This document shows, in pieces, positions 11,353 to 24,872 of a stretch of DNA of 64,000 nucleotides. The translations under genes were made by a program, and so were the position numbers. The DNA is from Armillaria gallica (taxonomy: Eukaryota > Basidiomycota > Agaricomycetes > Agaricales > Physalacriaceae): the NCBI GenBank assembly GCA_037576215.1, contig JBANDB010000008.1, forward strand, positions 3,968,001 to 4,032,000, read 5' to 3'. Every line of letters starts with the position of its first letter. Within the stretch, counting starts at the first letter, position 1. Below the pieces are notes generated by a model. It worked only from the letters and a program-made list of their open reading frames with translations, did no database searches and was not told where the DNA came from.

Positions 11353-12594
11353 CTAAGTCCGCATGAATAACAGAACGCCTTCATACACAGCCCAAGCTAT
11401 CGCCGAGCTGAAGACCTTCCGGGTGAGACGCAAAGAAGCGCCATCGAAATAGCCCGATACACCGCGTTGCTAGAGAGGTCTTTCGGACATCGCCCACTAC
11501 GGACTAAATTACACACACGTACCTGCCATATCGTCGCGACCGTCCTCACAAATCCATGGTACCTGTCCTCGGAACGCACTTGTATTTTGGTCTGCGAATT
11601 GTGGGTGAGTCCGGGGTAAAACATGATGCAATTAGTCAATCAGGTTCCGACAGATTGATAAGATAATGTCACGCAAAGAGAGGTTTTCATACCTTAATCA
11701 CGTCAAAGGGATGGGTCAACACAGTTGATATAGCCCCTGCTAGCGCGGCAGACCCGCTGTGTATGGCAGCGGACTGGCTGCTTGTTGTCGAAGGTGCAAC
11801 CAAAGCTGGATGATGATAGGGTCAATAACCGTTCCGCCGACGACGATCACATGTAAAAAAAGGGTCGCACAGGCTTCGCGTTTGATTCCCTCGTAGAAAA
11901 CTACAAACAGGCCGGCGTAAGGAGCATCTCGCAATGACGACGCAAAAAATCCTCGGAACAGCTCAGAAGGTCCTTGTCGGATGATGGAGGACAGAGCCTG
12001 TGCAATACTCTCATACGCGTAGATATTGCTCTTCATCGAGAATATCGCCATAGTTGAAGATCACACGCGGAGCTGTGAGCGGCATGTTCATCACAAGAAA
12101 GTGCACCATGCACACCTCGAACCGAGCCTTCAACACAGAAAACGGGTTCAGAAGGAAACCGATTCCCACTCGCGCAGTAGCACCTGCTATCAAATTCCCC
12201 TGGCTACTGAGTTTGGGAAGGACCGAAGCATTCCTTGAACGGTCGTCCGAGGGCGTACGAATACGGGAAAAATAGGGAGAAGTTGCCATAAATATCCTGA
12301 GCTGTGTCAAGCTGGTCATGTAGAGCGCTACACCCGGAACATTTCTGTCTCTCAATTGATGATGAAATTTACGCAGAGAGACGAGTACGGCCTACCTTAA
12401 AAGGGTTGCAGATGTACCTCTCCACAGTCCCTGCAGACCGTGAGTGGAGATAACTTCCTTCGTCGTCTGTAAAATGACCGACGTGTGTCTATGGGAATAA
12501 AGCCGTTTCAATAAAGAGACAACAGCAATTCTGATGAGGTACCGGTTTCTTATTGCTCCATCACCCTGCTGTAGTCGTGTTTTGATGAGATCAA
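11353..12594 (-). CDS. HEM25: Mitochondrial glycine carrier (SLC25A38/Hem25), 5' end not found
   Basis: Mitochondrial inner-membrane carrier that imports glycine for 5-aminolevulinate and haem synthesis. Spliced exons give the end of carrier repeat 1 (DLIKTRLQQ, GLQGLWRGTSATLL), then NVPGVALYMTSLTQL, repeat 2 (NLIAGATARVGIGFLLNPFSVLKARFE; FRGFFASSLRDAPYAGLFVVFYE) and repeat 3 (HPFDVIKTKIQVR, then SGYFDGASLRLTRKVFSSAIAWAVYEGVLL) ending at TAG 11353-11355. These blocks match the Hem25 subfamily well. The first transmembrane helix and the 'PF' of the first PxD/E motif should lie upstream of 12594. I could not find an exon encoding them there; that stretch carries an ORF on the opposite strand instead. 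The gene is either truncated or has a distant or divergent first exon. Confidence 0.8.
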
Positions 12595-12595
12595 C

Positions 12596-12811
12596 TTGGC
12601 ATGGCGTAAGTGTAAACGCCTAGGAAGGCCGAGAATTCGTTACAGGGTTGAAGACATATTGTGGATGCAAATCCAGAGAGACCACCTGGGATATGTTATT
12701 ACGAAGAAATTTGAATACGACCCCAAGAGACTTGCCCGACAAGAGATGAAGCTGGACATTGCTCATATGAAAAACCGACTCAGGGATATCACGCTGAGGA
12801 ATTGGGAATGA
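12596..12811 (+). CDS. Small basic ORF of unknown function
   Basis: An open frame of 71 codons stops at 12809-12811. The first ATG is at 12665, giving 48 residues. The frame is open from 12575, so an upstream exon is possible. The translation is highly charged and probably helical (DHLGYVITKKFEYDPKRL, then EMKLDIAHMKNRLRDI). It looks like real protein rather than random translation, but I do not recognise the family. It lies exactly where the first exon of the opposing HEM25 gene would be expected. Confidence is low because no spliced 5' end with a clear start was found. Confidence 0.35.
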   Translation: MAWRKCKRLGRPRIRYRVEDILWMQIQRDHLGYVITKKFEYDPKRLARQEMKLDIAHMKNRLRDITLRNWE

Positions 12812-13012
12812 GGGATTGGAACACAGAAGAAAGATGACAAAAGCTCACTGTACGGCCCGTTGAACGCGTAATGGCAAGCGTGACATATCACGTGGCATGT
12901 GACAAAGCTGGTATTTGATTTTGAATTTCCGAATCCTTGGTTTCCTCGTTACACCTCACAGCATCGTCCACGGACTTGCTTTTTCTGCTCCTCCAACCTC
13001 GCATCTACAACT

Positions 13013-13473
13013 ATGACCGCCGCGATACCTGCACCGAGAAGTCGGCAGATGCGGGCATGTCTGCTCTGCTCTGTTATCCAGACATCTACCGATTTTCGTA
13101 AAGACGGATGTCCCAACTGTGATTCGATTCTCCAGGTTAGTCGTCACTGACTGTACAGGGTCCGTGCGTCTGATGGCCTCACGCTCAATTTAGCTACGAG
13201 ACAATCCCGAGCGCATCCAGAGTTGCACTACGCAGTACTTTGACGGTATCATAGCAGTGACCGACCCTGAGAAGAGTTGGGTAGCTAGATGGCAGCGAAC
13301 ATGTACGTCTGCACCCTCCTCGCTTCTCGCTTTCCTCTAAACTCTTTTCAGCAAAATTTGTTCGGGGGATGTATGCAGTGCGAGTCAAAGGTCGAATATC
13401 AGAAGATATAGAAGCTGAATTGGAAGCGGCGGGGATCAAGTATCGACCACGAGATCAGACAGAACAGGACTGA
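13013..13473 (+). CDS. SPT4: Transcription elongation factor Spt4
   Basis: Spt4 pairs with the Spt5 NGN domain to form DSIF, which clamps RNA polymerase II and promotes processive elongation in the nucleus. Three exons (13013-13135, 13194-13302, 13352-13473) agree in phase and give 117 residues, the usual length. The N-terminus carries the four-Cys zinc finger: RACLLCSVIQTSTDF, then GCPNCDSIL. The following exons give the conserved RIQSCTTQYFDGIIAV, DPEKSWVARWQR and FVRGMYAVRV blocks, ending in a short acidic/basic tail. The ATG at 13013 was chosen because it immediately precedes the conserved region; an upstream in-frame ATG at 12899 would add 38 unconserved residues. The gene converges on the lipase, 108 bp away. 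Confidence 0.95.
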
Positions 13474-13581
13474 AACATTCATCTCATGGTGTACATACGT
13501 TTGTAAAATTATTATGTGTAAAATGCTTTCGTCTAAAGGGTTGAAGGCAAAAATACAAGGCACGGTACATGTAAACATCAG

Positions 13582-16043
13582 TCAGAGCAGATCATGCAAA
13601 ATGCTGTCATACTTGTGTGGAAGGTGGGCACTATTGACGCAACATCTCAGCAATGGCCCAAAACAATGATGGGGCAGTCCCTACCTCAACATATCCTTCG
13701 CGAATAATATTTGTGAAAAGCTCTTCTCCACGTCAAGAACTTCGAACAATCTCAGTTTGTCTGGTCCAGAACTCGACTCTTCTGAACGATGCGTAGGATG
13801 CAAGTCGCTGTCTCGCAGGGCCCAGAGAAGCCGACCAGGGGGAAACATCTTTTTGGGTTGTTGCATGTTTGCTTCTAGTGTCTTCCGCATAGCAATAAAC
13901 TGGGGATAAAAACTCCAGACCTCGTCGTATAGAAAAGACGGATATGGGCACGTACCCAATCTGGATCATCTTGTGAGCCCATTCCAGCCTTCCACTTGTT
14001 TGCACGTTCTGTTACAGCCGCATAACCAGACTCTCGCAAGGCACCCCCTGCAACGTTTGCGTCGCACAACCACATAGCTGCATTTCTGAGGTCCTTGACC
14101 GTCCCAATAGACAGGCGAGAGACGATATCATGCGAATATACAAACGACACGATCAGGTTTTCTGACAATTTGGCAAGGGGGACATCAGTAGTTGCCCTAA
14201 AGAAACGGATCAGTTCGAGATCACGTTTGAGATGCACTTATTCGTAGAACCTACGGTGGGGCAAAGCAATAGACAGAGACTCGTCGTTTCACCGGGAGGC
14301 CACTTGAGCGAACGGTCAAACACGTCCTAACATCTGCCCACATCTAGAAGGTTATGAGCAACAGAGGACATCCACATGACACGAAGAGACAAACCAGACC
14401 CAACAGTGCCGCGACGCCCGCACCAAGACTGTGTCCGCAGATAACCAAATCTACGACATTGGTGGGTGAGAGTAGACCGTATACGAGAAACGGCGTACCA
14501 TATCCAGGATTTCGATGTAACGCTTCTTGTACAGCAATTTGGACTGGTTTTCCGATATCTCCCATCGCCTTCGCCATTCGAAGAATGCCGCTATGGACCT
14601 GATACTTCGGTGATGGCGGTTCTACTGAAGAGGTGGGAAAAGTAAATTGTCCGGGAATAGGCGTCTCATCTTCCTCCGAACTGGTCGTTCTCGACGGCGC
14701 AAAATCTTCCGGATCGCATGTCAAATCCACCGCAATCTCATTGAGAGACATCGTGCCGCGAATTACGAGAACAACTTGTTGTCGACCATGGTCAGTCAAG
14801 ACCCAGAAACGAGGCATGAGGTGCTCCTGTCCGATCACTACATCCGCTTGGATGAGCTCATTGGGAGACTTTGCAAATTGCGAGAAGATGTCTTGGTCGT
14901 GTTTTCCGAGCATTACATCCCACCACGAGTATGAATCTGGTAGTGGTGATGGTACCTCTCGTTCGGATAAGTCTCCGCTGGCTTCAGCTTCTGAAGCGTT
15001 GATAGCACGAGCAAGCTGGGCTTCCTCGGACCTTGCTTGTGGGGAACCAGCAGGCAAGGACCCAGCGGGTGTCAAGGGTACGCCGAAGAACAGCAGTGTC
15101 GGTCCGCCGTAACCGGCGAGGACCATTTTCGAGAGCCTACGCAAAGTCGCTTTCAAGGCGGCATTTGAAAGTCTTTGGGCTCGACAAAGACCTGTGGTGA
15201 TACTTTGGTACGTGCTGCCTTGTGGCGGTGATGAGCTACGGATTGGGCGCGTGGAGGGGCCTCTCCAATATCGGCGGCGATGATTTGAGCGCGATTGCCA
15301 GGGAAGATAATATCGGACGTGACACGCACACGGGATCCTCTGAATACGGTGATAAATAATCATTCTTTGCTGTATAGAAAGGAAAACACATACCTGCGAG
15401 CGTGTAAAGATTCGATGCTTCGCGGGGGATCTCGGACATGGATTTCTCGGAGGGACTTGAAGAATCTTTTCTCTTGCCACTCCCGGGTAACTCCTTGCAG
15501 AGCAACCCAAGCAATGACGCCTCTCGCAATCTGGGTCAGCCCATACTGTTTCTCTGGAAGGTTCCCTGCATAACCAAGCTCTTTCCATTCCCGTTTGAGT
15601 AGGGCAAGGACGGCGACCAAAGAAAAGGAGGTTTCACTGCTTCCGGGGAAGATGACGCTGAAAACGTTGATGGAGCTATGGGCGGCAATTATAGATGTAG
15701 ATGTGATATATTCGGTTAAGAAAATAGGCGCCAGGGTAATCTGCTCGGCGAAGGAAATGACAGAAGACACGGCGCCACCTACGACTGGCTGTGTGACATC
15801 ACTTCCGCCGAAGAGGGTGTTGTCCACGACCGAGGTCGTCACTTTGACCGCTGCCGATGCTACGTTTCGTGTAACTGAGAACTGTATGTCATGATTAACC
15901 CGGGACCGTCGCTGTAAAGACTAAGCGAGACGTACCCCAAGTTTGGTACCAGCTTTGACGACCGAAAATCCAAGTGCAGCAGCAGAGGAGGCCAAATCTA
16001 GAGTATTTCTGCCATAGGAATCCCAGTTTTCCATGATGGTCAT
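13582..16043 (-). CDS. sn-1-specific diacylglycerol lipase-like class 3 lipase
   Basis: A membrane-associated alpha/beta hydrolase of the lipase class 3 / DAG lipase type, expected to release a fatty acid from diacylglycerol. The start at 16043 gives MTIMENWDSYGRN. The N-terminal 200 residues are moderately hydrophobic (LAPIFLTEYITS and similar) and may associate with membrane. The catalytic domain contains VLVIRGTMSLNEIAVDL (oxyanion region), VHSGILRMA and the nucleophile elbow VICGHSLGAGVAALLG. A later exon has DIVSRLSIGTVKDLRNA, the family's conserved Asp/His neighbourhood. The C-terminal LLWALRDSDLHP and EVLDVEKSFSQILFAKDML are typical of fungal members. A last small exon adds SAHLPHKYDS before the TGA at 13582-13584. 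At least seven exons. It diverges from kinesin-3 across 1.3 kb. Confidence 0.87.
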
Positions 16044-17339
16044 GGATGTAGCATATCAAGGCTTGCAGCCTGCGTACGCTGCTTGCAGTTCAATGGTGAG
16101 GGAAGTTTCAGCATGTGAAATCCATTCCGGATATCGGACCGCACCCCCGATTAGGTTCAAGCGATTTAAAGCGCTGCAAGTACTAATGCAATACTAATGT
16201 AACTCAAAGTAGTGTAATGTTAGCAATGTAAAGAGAAGGAGAAGTAACCACAGTTCTGCGAAAGAGACACTCGGCTATTCGATGCGTCAGTTATCGCGAC
16301 GATTGGGGTCCCAATGTTGCCCCAACAGAAACCCGCACATTGAATATGGAACTAGACCATATCGCTATTGATTCATACGGGGTCCAGGTGGGAAAGATTC
16401 TTGTCGTCTACACGTGTATAATACACGCGACGAACCCCACTAGGTAGAAAAAAAATAGCAGACCAAGGTTTACAGTTCATTTCAATTTTTCACGGTTGCC
16501 GGCATGGACAGTTGTGGATCAGATCAAGTTCTGATCATCGAAATAGCATAAATTGCGCTCCAGCACAGCCTATTCCTATTTTTGAGAGTTGAACCGAAAA
16601 GTGGAACGGCGGAAGAGCCTTTCCTCTAAGTATACACAACAGGTTTCTATCGGAATTTGAATGCCTCGAGGTTGAAATGAACGGCGATTCTGCAGAAAAA
16701 AAGGTCTGTGTGTTCGGACTCTAAATTGAAAGTGCCAAAGAGAGCAAGGAAGGACAGCGTTTGAGGCTGAGTGAACTGGGGTTCAACTATCTTCGCAAAA
16801 AGGAAACATCAAGTTCGTCGCGAGGCAGAAGGGTCCTTAATATGTGGTCCGGGTCGCGGTAACGAGTGAGTCGCTTTTTCGATGCTTGAATCGCCGCCAG
16901 AGACAGAATCCTGTCAAGTATTGACATTGGCTTCGAGGATAGTGCGATGGTCCATTTGCCCTCAAACAAGACATTATGAACATTATGTGTTCAGCTACCC
17001 AGTGTCAACAGCTAGCTGCTAGTGAGCGAGTCGAGGCGGATACAAGAGATATAATGAACAAAAGGAATAAAGCTAAGAAAACTTTCATGCCGCCATCACG
17101 CACGAGAAGCTGAGAGACGGTTGGCCCGGTTTAGCCGACGGTTGGTTGTCGACTCGTCGGTCCGTCCGACATCCGCGTGTGATATTGTGCACAGCCACAA
17201 AACGCCTGTCGTCCTTACCATCAGCCACCCCTCACCTCTCTTTTCTTCTATTCCCTATTCCCTTCACCTCTCAGTCTCTGCGGCTCGCTCTTGGAGCGAG
17301 GCACCTCCCTTTTCTTAATATTATTTCGGAGGATTAGAC
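16044..17339. promoter_or_regulatory. Intergenic region between divergent lipase and kinesin genes
   Basis: No convincing gene in about 1.3 kb. The 150 bases before the kinesin ATG are pyrimidine-rich (CT tracts around 17220-17290), as is common in basidiomycete core promoters and 5' leaders. A 60-codon ORF at 16787-16969 (-) shows no family resemblance. Confidence 0.45.
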
Positions 17340-20300
17340 ATGGCAGAGGCTGGTGACGGAAACATCAAGGTCGTCGTGCGATGTAGACCCCTCAACTCTC
17401 GCGGTGTGTCCATCGTCCTCCAGTCTGCCACCTTTTCTCATTTGCCGTTGCAGAGCTTGCTCGGGGCGCGAAGCCACTCATTCGTATGCAAGGCAACCAG
17501 ACCTTTCTCGACCCTCCAGAACATGGCTCGCAACAGGACTCGAAGCGCGCGACAGAGAGGAAAACAATGGCGTTCAGCTTCGACAAGAGCTATTGGTCTG
17601 CCGGACCGAGGGATGAGCCTGGCTATTGCTCTCAGCAAATGCTGTATGATGATCTCGGCAAGGAGCTTTTGGATCACGGTTTTGCGGGTTTCAATGCGTG
17701 TATCCTGGCTTGTGAGTGACAGATTTCTTCTCAAAAGATCAGCAAGTACTGAATACATGTCGTAAGATGGACAAACTGGTGCGTTATGGCATTTATATGT
17801 AACACAAGGGACTGACGAGCCGTATCTATCAAGGGTCTGGCAAATCCTACAGGTGAGTTGCTGCTCGTTTCAACGCATTCAGGCTACTAACTGTATGGTA
17901 CAGTATGATGGGATGTGCGTATGTTCAGCTCTACGCTTTTTTTCCTGCTATAAAACGAATCTTCAGACGGACCCGATAAAGGAATCACGCCCTTGACCTG
18001 CTCTGAACTCTTCGACCGCGTGGAGTCCAAGAAACGAGCGGACCCTAATGTCCAGTTCACCGTAGAAGTTTCGTACATCGAGGTATAATTAACGAAAGCA
18101 ATTTCGAATGCGGCGCCGCTGACCTCATGGTGCAGATTTACAACGAAAAAGTGCGGGATCTATTGAATCCCAAGAACTCTGGCAATCTTCGTGTACGAGA
18201 ACATCCAAGCCTGGGTCCGTATGTAGAGGATCTGTCGAAACTTATGGTTAACAGTTATGAGGAAATGATGACACTGATGGACGAGGGAAATAAGGCGCGG
18301 ACAGTGGCAGCTACCAATATGAACGAAACGTGCGGCAATTCTATATCTCCTGTGACGGGTTCATTGACAACCATTAAGGTCTTCTCGTTCACATGCCGTA
18401 TTCACCCTCCTCCTGACAATGAAGCGACACGATGTAGACACGAATATGGACACTGAGAAAGTCTCCCGAATCAACCTAGTCGATTTGGCCGGTTCGGAGA
18501 GAGCGAACTCCACCGGTGCTACCGGTCAACGATTGAAGGAAGGCGCTAACATTAACAAGTCTCTCACCACACTCGGGAAAGTTATCTCAGCTCTCGCAGT
18601 GGCGAGTGCAGCGTCGGAAAAGAAGGGCAAGAAACACAAGGCAGACGAGTTTGTTCCATATCGTGATTCGGTGAGTCAATCTGACTGCGATGATCAGGAC
18701 TTGAAGCTCATGCTCCCTTAGGTGCTGACATGGTTACTGAAAGACAGTTTGGGCGGTAACTCCAAGACTGCCATGATTGCAGCCATTTCCCCCGCTGATT
18801 ACGAGGAAACGCTCAGTACCTTACGGTATGCTGACCAGGCCAAGAAAATTAAGAACAAGGCCGTGGTTAATGAGGATCCTAACGCGAAGCTTGTGCGTGA
18901 GCTCAAGGAGGAATTGGAGCTGCTAAGAGGTGCGTGGTGGTTTTATTGTTCGGTAGATATTAATGTCATAACTGGTTTCCCCTAGCTCGCGTGATGGGAG
19001 CCTCTGGAGAAGACACTTTCGATCCCAAGGTACCTCCAGAGAAGCAGAAGGTCACCTATCAAACGAAGGACGGTCGGATCAAGACTGTCACGAAAGCTGA
19101 ACTTCAAGAACAGATGGAAACCAGTGAGAAGTTGATGCAGAGTTTGAATGAGACCTGGGAGGAGAAGATGCAAAGAACCCAAGAGGTGCAGAAGGAGCGT
19201 GAGAAGGCTCTCGAGGAGCTGGGCATTACGGTGGAGAAGAACCTGGTGGGCGTGCATACACCTAAGAAGGCAAGCGAAATATTGTCTGTGCGTATATAGC
19301 CGCTGACTCCTCGGTGCTAGATGCCTCATTTAGTCAATCTGGTACGTTTCTCTCGACAGTTCTCTTTTCGAACTTCCATGACTAACGCGTGGTATCAATC
19401 TGCCTAGAATGAAGGTTTGCGCTGATCTCTCTTCGAGTCTTCTTGATAACCTCATCATATCCACAGATCCGCTCATGAGCGAATGCTTGATTTACCAGAT
19501 TAAACCTGGGAAAACGATGGTCAGTGATTCTTGGGTATTTTTATTGTTCACGTGATCGAGTATTCTGGCAGGTCGGGAGATTGGAGGGCGAGAAACCTGC
19601 TGCCATTCGACTCAGCGGAGACAATATCCTTGAGGAGCATTGCTATTTCGATAACAGCGATGGTAAAGTTTTCATCTATTGTATGCCGGATAGCGCCACG
19701 GTTTGTGATTTCCTTCTGATGCTAATCGCATTAATATTCTAATACTTCATGCCCAGTTCTTAAACGGAAAGCAAATCACTCCTGGGCAGGTTTGTCTCTA
19801 TTAAATTTTTGGGAAGCGCTCAATCCTCATCTTTTGAACGATCAGCCCCACAAGCTTCGTTCTGGCTTCAGAATCATTCTCGGTAAGTTTGTCATTTAAG
19901 TTGTTGTTGTCAGTTTTGATTATTTTGAAGGTGATAATCACGTCTTTCGGTTCAATAATCCCGAGGAAGTCCGCAAGCAACGAAATAGGGCTACTATGAA
20001 GTCCAATTTGCAGCAAGGGTTCACCGCTGCTGACTTTGAAAACGGCGGGGAATCAGCGCCTGTAACGCGCGCTGAATCTACGGTATCTTCAATTGAAGAT
20101 GACATGGATTGGACGTTCGCTCAGCGAGAGGCAGCGTTGGCTCGTTTAGGTCTCGACCCCACCTTGGATAATTTGCCGGATGACGACTTGAACAAGCTGT
20201 TCGATAAGATAACTCAGGTCAAGACAATGCGAGACCATCATCTCAAGCCTCGTCCAGAGAGTAGCCTTAGTCAAGCAGATGACCTCTGGAGTGAGACAGG

Positions 20301-23234
20301 GAGACAATTTGCCAGTGATGCTACAACTGACGATACGAGCGTGGATGCTTTGGGTAGCCCCGAAGCTGAGACACCATTGAAAGATGTGCAGAGCCAGTTG
20401 GAAAATCGTTTGCATGCAATTGCGGAGTCGTCCCCCGAGGCGGAAGATCTGAAAGTGGAGAAAGATCATATGGAACATCAGTTACGCCTTGTACGTGCGC
20501 AGATGAAACGTATCATAGACGCCAGGGCTCGTGGAGAAGCCGAATTGGAGACGATGGATTTCGAACCCGTCATCTACTCGGCGCGACAGCTCAGGCTCAT
20601 TCGAAAGGTCCTTGACAAATGGAGGGCGCATCGGTCATTTTCCATGGCAGAGGTTGTTCTATCCAATGCGGTCGTCGTAAAAGAGGCCAACATCATCAGG
20701 TAGGTCTTCTTTTCTCATCATTGATCGCTTTCAGTCTTCTTACTATATTTGTAGCAAAGAGCTGGCTAAAGATGTATCCTACAATTTTACGATTGCGTCT
20801 GGTGGTTCGTTGGCAGCCCCTGTGTCTGCTGTGGATACAATTGCAGGGTTGGACCAATTTGGCGATGTTTCGGACCCCGTTTTGGCTTCAGCGACTCAGC
20901 CGTCGGTGGCCGTCAAAATACTTGATAAGCGCCATAGTGCTATCTATACATGGTCGCTTGATCGTCTGCAGCAGCAACTGCAACGCATGCGCAACCTCAC
21001 AACATATATCGACCGTCCTTCATACACGCAACACTTTTCTTCCGATGAGCCCTTCTACGATTCCCCACCTCCGGAGTATTCATTTGTTGGTAATGCATTA
21101 ATATCCCTCGCGCCACTATCACGCCGGTTATCCTCTATATCCACCGTACCGATATTCTGTCGTTATACGTCAGAAGCCATCGGTTCATGCAGAATCGACA
21201 TCAAGATTGTCAATGTTGTCGCTTCATCCAAATACCCCAACGGATCCATACCCTCTACTCGCGCACCCTCACCCGTTCCAGCGACTATATCCCCAGGCAG
21301 TAAACTGAGCTTCTTTGTCACGGTTGACACCGTAAAGGGTATGTCGCCCCATGACTTTTCAGCTGTTCATCTTCAAGTCCGATTATCCTCCTTCGCCGGA
21401 CCCACTATATCATCGGAAGAAGTCTTCCCGTCTACTACCGTGGATCTCGATTCTGGTTCCCTTTCAGAGTTGAAGTTCCGCCGTAGCTTCAGCATTGTCG
21501 CTACATCCAAGGTCTTGGCGCATTTGCGTCAAGGCTATGCGCCGATAGAGTTCTTCGCGTCCATTAGGTCAACGTACCTCGAGCGCTTGGAACGATGGGA
21601 TGAGATGCGGGAAATCAAGCATGTTCCTCGCTCTGGGACCTCTAGCCCCGAATCAGAAACGCGGGCCGCGAGTTTGCCGCATATGCGTAGGTCAGAAACT
21701 GACTTCGTGGTGCAACAGACACATGATGTCGTGGCCTGGTTACAGATTTGTGAACTGGCGCCTGATGGACAATACAATCCTGTCCCAGTCATTTCACAGG
21801 GCAGCCACGATCCAGGCTCGTTTTCGCTCCACCAGGGTCTCCAACGCCGGATAGTGGTTTCACTGGTGTCCAACTCTGGTCAACAGTTCCCTTGGATTGA
21901 GGCCACCAAGGTACGGATAGGCAATGTCCGGCTACTTGATCCTAAAGGTCGCGTGCACGAATCCACGTCAAAGGCTATGGTGACGCTTCCTTTACTTAAG
22001 GATCAGACACTAGAATTTCGACCTGACGGAACCGGTCTGTTGTCAGCGGAAGTTCTATGGGATTCCAGTGTCCATGATTCGGTTCTATTGAATAGGGTGA
22101 CGGCAGCCAATCAGCGGATTCTATTACAATTGAACTGGGCAGTAGCTGTTGAGACTTGCGGTGATCCTGTCCAGTTCAATGCAGACATCGCCATCACCAT
22201 GCAGACACGAGATGCAAGGCCGCCGTCTCGGTTCCTTACGTTCCTGGGATCTAACAAAATACTGGCGAAAAGCAGTACGCTGTTCAGCGTGCGCTTGTCG
22301 CCTCCTCTCACGAGATCCCCGAAAGATTTATGGCGTCTCGATACGTCAGAGAAATATGTACGGGGTGAGGAGGCCTTAGGCGTGTGGAAACCACGGGGTA
22401 TATCCGTCGTGGAAGATTACTCCCGCTTGATCACCATGGAGAGACGAGCTGCAGATGTTCAAGCCATACGTGTCATACTTGGAGCCTCGCCACCCAAGCC
22501 TATTCAGTCAGATGCACTCGCTTGGCGCGCAGACGGTCTTCTTAAGAAATCCCTAGAACTTTGGCAGAAGCGGTTTGGACAGATGGGCGATGTGAATTTT
22601 TCTATCTATTACCGGTCGGCGCAGTCTCTGATTCTCCTTTTGCTTAGATCGTTCTCAGTCAGGAGCCAAGTGATGAGGAAAATGGCTCATCAAAGCAGAC
22701 CGCAGATCTGGATTGCCTTGAAGGTATTAAATTTGTGTCTGAGACGAAAGTCGTACCGAGAAGGTAAATAATTTGAGCGGCGCCAATTCTTGTGTTATCG
22801 ATTAACATCATTTCAGCGACGGCGCCACAAAAAGGGGCCATTTAATGATTCTCATAGACGCTGGGCAGAACATATGGGAAAGGCGATGGTTCGTCCTGAA
22901 AAGGTGCGCACGAGGCTGTGACTTTGCCTAATCTTCTCCTGACGATTTATCAGACCATACCTTCACATGTATGCACATTCAAATGAATTAGAGGAAGTCG
23001 GAGTGGTTAGCCTTACCGGTACTAATGTGGAAAGTGATCCACAGAAGGAATTATTGTTGGGGGTAAGTCATATCTACATTGGACGAAACTCAATTTCTCA
23101 ATCCTTACTGGCAGAAACCGTTTTCGTTCACTCTTTTTACGTCTTCCAATTCTCATGCACTCGCAGCTCCCAATAATAAAGAGCTTCATTCATGGGTCAT
23201 GAAGTTGGATCCCACTCGTTTGGTATCTTCATGA
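17340..23234 (+). CDS. Kinesin-3 family motor (KIF1/UNC-104 type)
   Basis: Plus-end-directed microtubule motor that carries vesicles and early endosomes. Many exons assemble in frame. The motor domain starts [21 protein letters not shown]. The P-loop is TGSGKSYSMMGYGPDKGI, assembled across two introns. Switch I is [11 protein letters not shown], created by splicing at 18332 with a GTGCGG donor. Switch II is [14 protein letters not shown], and a neck region with [12 protein letters not shown] follows. An FHA domain comes next ([36 protein letters not shown]), then coiled coil, the long KIF1B/DUF-type stalk (20.8-22.7 kb) and a C-terminal PH domain ([32 protein letters not shown]). The TGA stop is at 23232-23234. 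This is the full kinesin-3 order, motor-FHA-stalk-PH, and it appears intact. Confidence 0.94.
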
Positions 23235-24872
23235 CGATTGATTACGACTGATTTATGCCCCATTCAGCTTATTGTATCTGTCATTTCCGTCTAGTTTCCT
23301 GGGTTACTTTACATACCGTCATTTAGTTTTCGTCATCTCGCAAATGGATTTCATGCATACATACTCATACCACCACCCTCGCTATCTGGTCGTTGTCGCT
23401 CATTGTCTAATTTATAGATGTTAAACCATATGTACCAATCAATATCGGTAGTACTGTTATTACAAGCTCAATAACCTGCAGAGATTACTCCATGCATTAC
23501 ATCGAAGGCTGTATGTCTGATATGGGTGGGAAATAAATCAACCTTGCATTTGCTTTCGTCACTCTAGCTCATCTCGGCCGGAATCATTACATTGCGTCGA
23601 CATATTCTTCTACTATCAAAGAAGTAACCATGTGCTCCCCGTCAAACCCTGAAAACTGGCTGAGTTACTGGGCAGCATGGCCGAGCCATATGGTTGTACG
23701 GAACATGTAGGGTGGGGGACGATTTGTGAGATCAACTTGCTCTATAATTATGCCGATCTCCTACCAGGACATTTATTCTACGGTCAGAGCCTGTATGAGG
23801 GAACGTTCGAGGGAGAACCCTGTCTGCCGTTCTCGGACTGCGACTTGTTGTATGCGTAACAGCCCACACGTGCCATGTACGGGAAAATTAGTATGGAAGC
23901 GCGCAGTCTATACCACTCAGTTCGTTTTGATCGTATGACTGACGCCACTTGAAGGCCACTGGCACGGTATGATGAAGACTTATTGGGCGACTCATAAATG
24001 TTATTCCCAATATCTCGAGATTCTCGAGGAGGCCTCGACTATTGTCTACTTGACAGCAGATGCGCTGACTTGGTGATAGTATCATTGTGTTCAGTTTGAG
24101 TTCAGCGTTCATTCTGTCTTCAGTACCGACTAGACCATACGGAGAGTCTTGATTCCCGTAGAGATCTTCGAAGGTCTCGGAACGAGTAAATCCCTGACGC
24201 CATCTTGGGTGAAAGTGCTTGATGATTCTACCGCTTTTTACCGGTGAACTGTACCTGTAGCGGTTCCATGGTCTTGCCGATTCTGACGACTCGCTGACAT
24301 CATGTGAGACCGTTTTCAAGTTCCTGTTTCCCAGTGTATCCCAGGAGGAAGTCAGTCCGACTCAATTCACACGCAGTTCGACGTGAGAAAATCCGCATAT
24401 CGCTGGACACCGTGATATTGAAGATCAGACCGAGATGAAGCCGAACCTAATGACTTAATGACTCTCACATGGAAACTCTAATAATGCGAATGGACTTCTT
24501 GCGAGAAGACGCCTTTATAGAGAGTGCCAGGGCCATGACGATCATCACACCTGCGCTGACATGCAACTTCCGGATGTACATATCGGGCGGTGAATGTTAT
24601 CAGTTGTTTTTATTTCAACGTTTTTGGTGGTATAATATACATCGTAGTAACGTATGTGATGTCTAGTAGATGCAATGTTATGCGAGAGGACCATAGTTTG
24701 CTATTCCAGAAATGTCACCGACGAAAGCTGCACGAATGTCGAATATTTGAATAATGTCGACGAAGCAGATAGAGAGGAAATAGTGTGTACGAATTCTTAG
24801 TCCGTTAATCTTGAATATGAGCGACTGATAATGATAGCTTGGCGATTCCTTCACCCCATGAAAAGGTTAGAT
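23235..24872. other. Intergenic region, no supported gene
   Basis: About 1.6 kb between the ends of kinesin-3 and CFA copy B. The longest ORF is 143 codons on the minus strand at 23888-24319; it has no recognisable motif and I do not call it a gene. The first 200 bases are probably the kinesin 3' UTR. Confidence 0.4.

Noticed and set aside
23888..24319. 143-codon minus-strand ORF
   Set aside because: No motif, no splice context and no family resemblance; length is compatible with chance.
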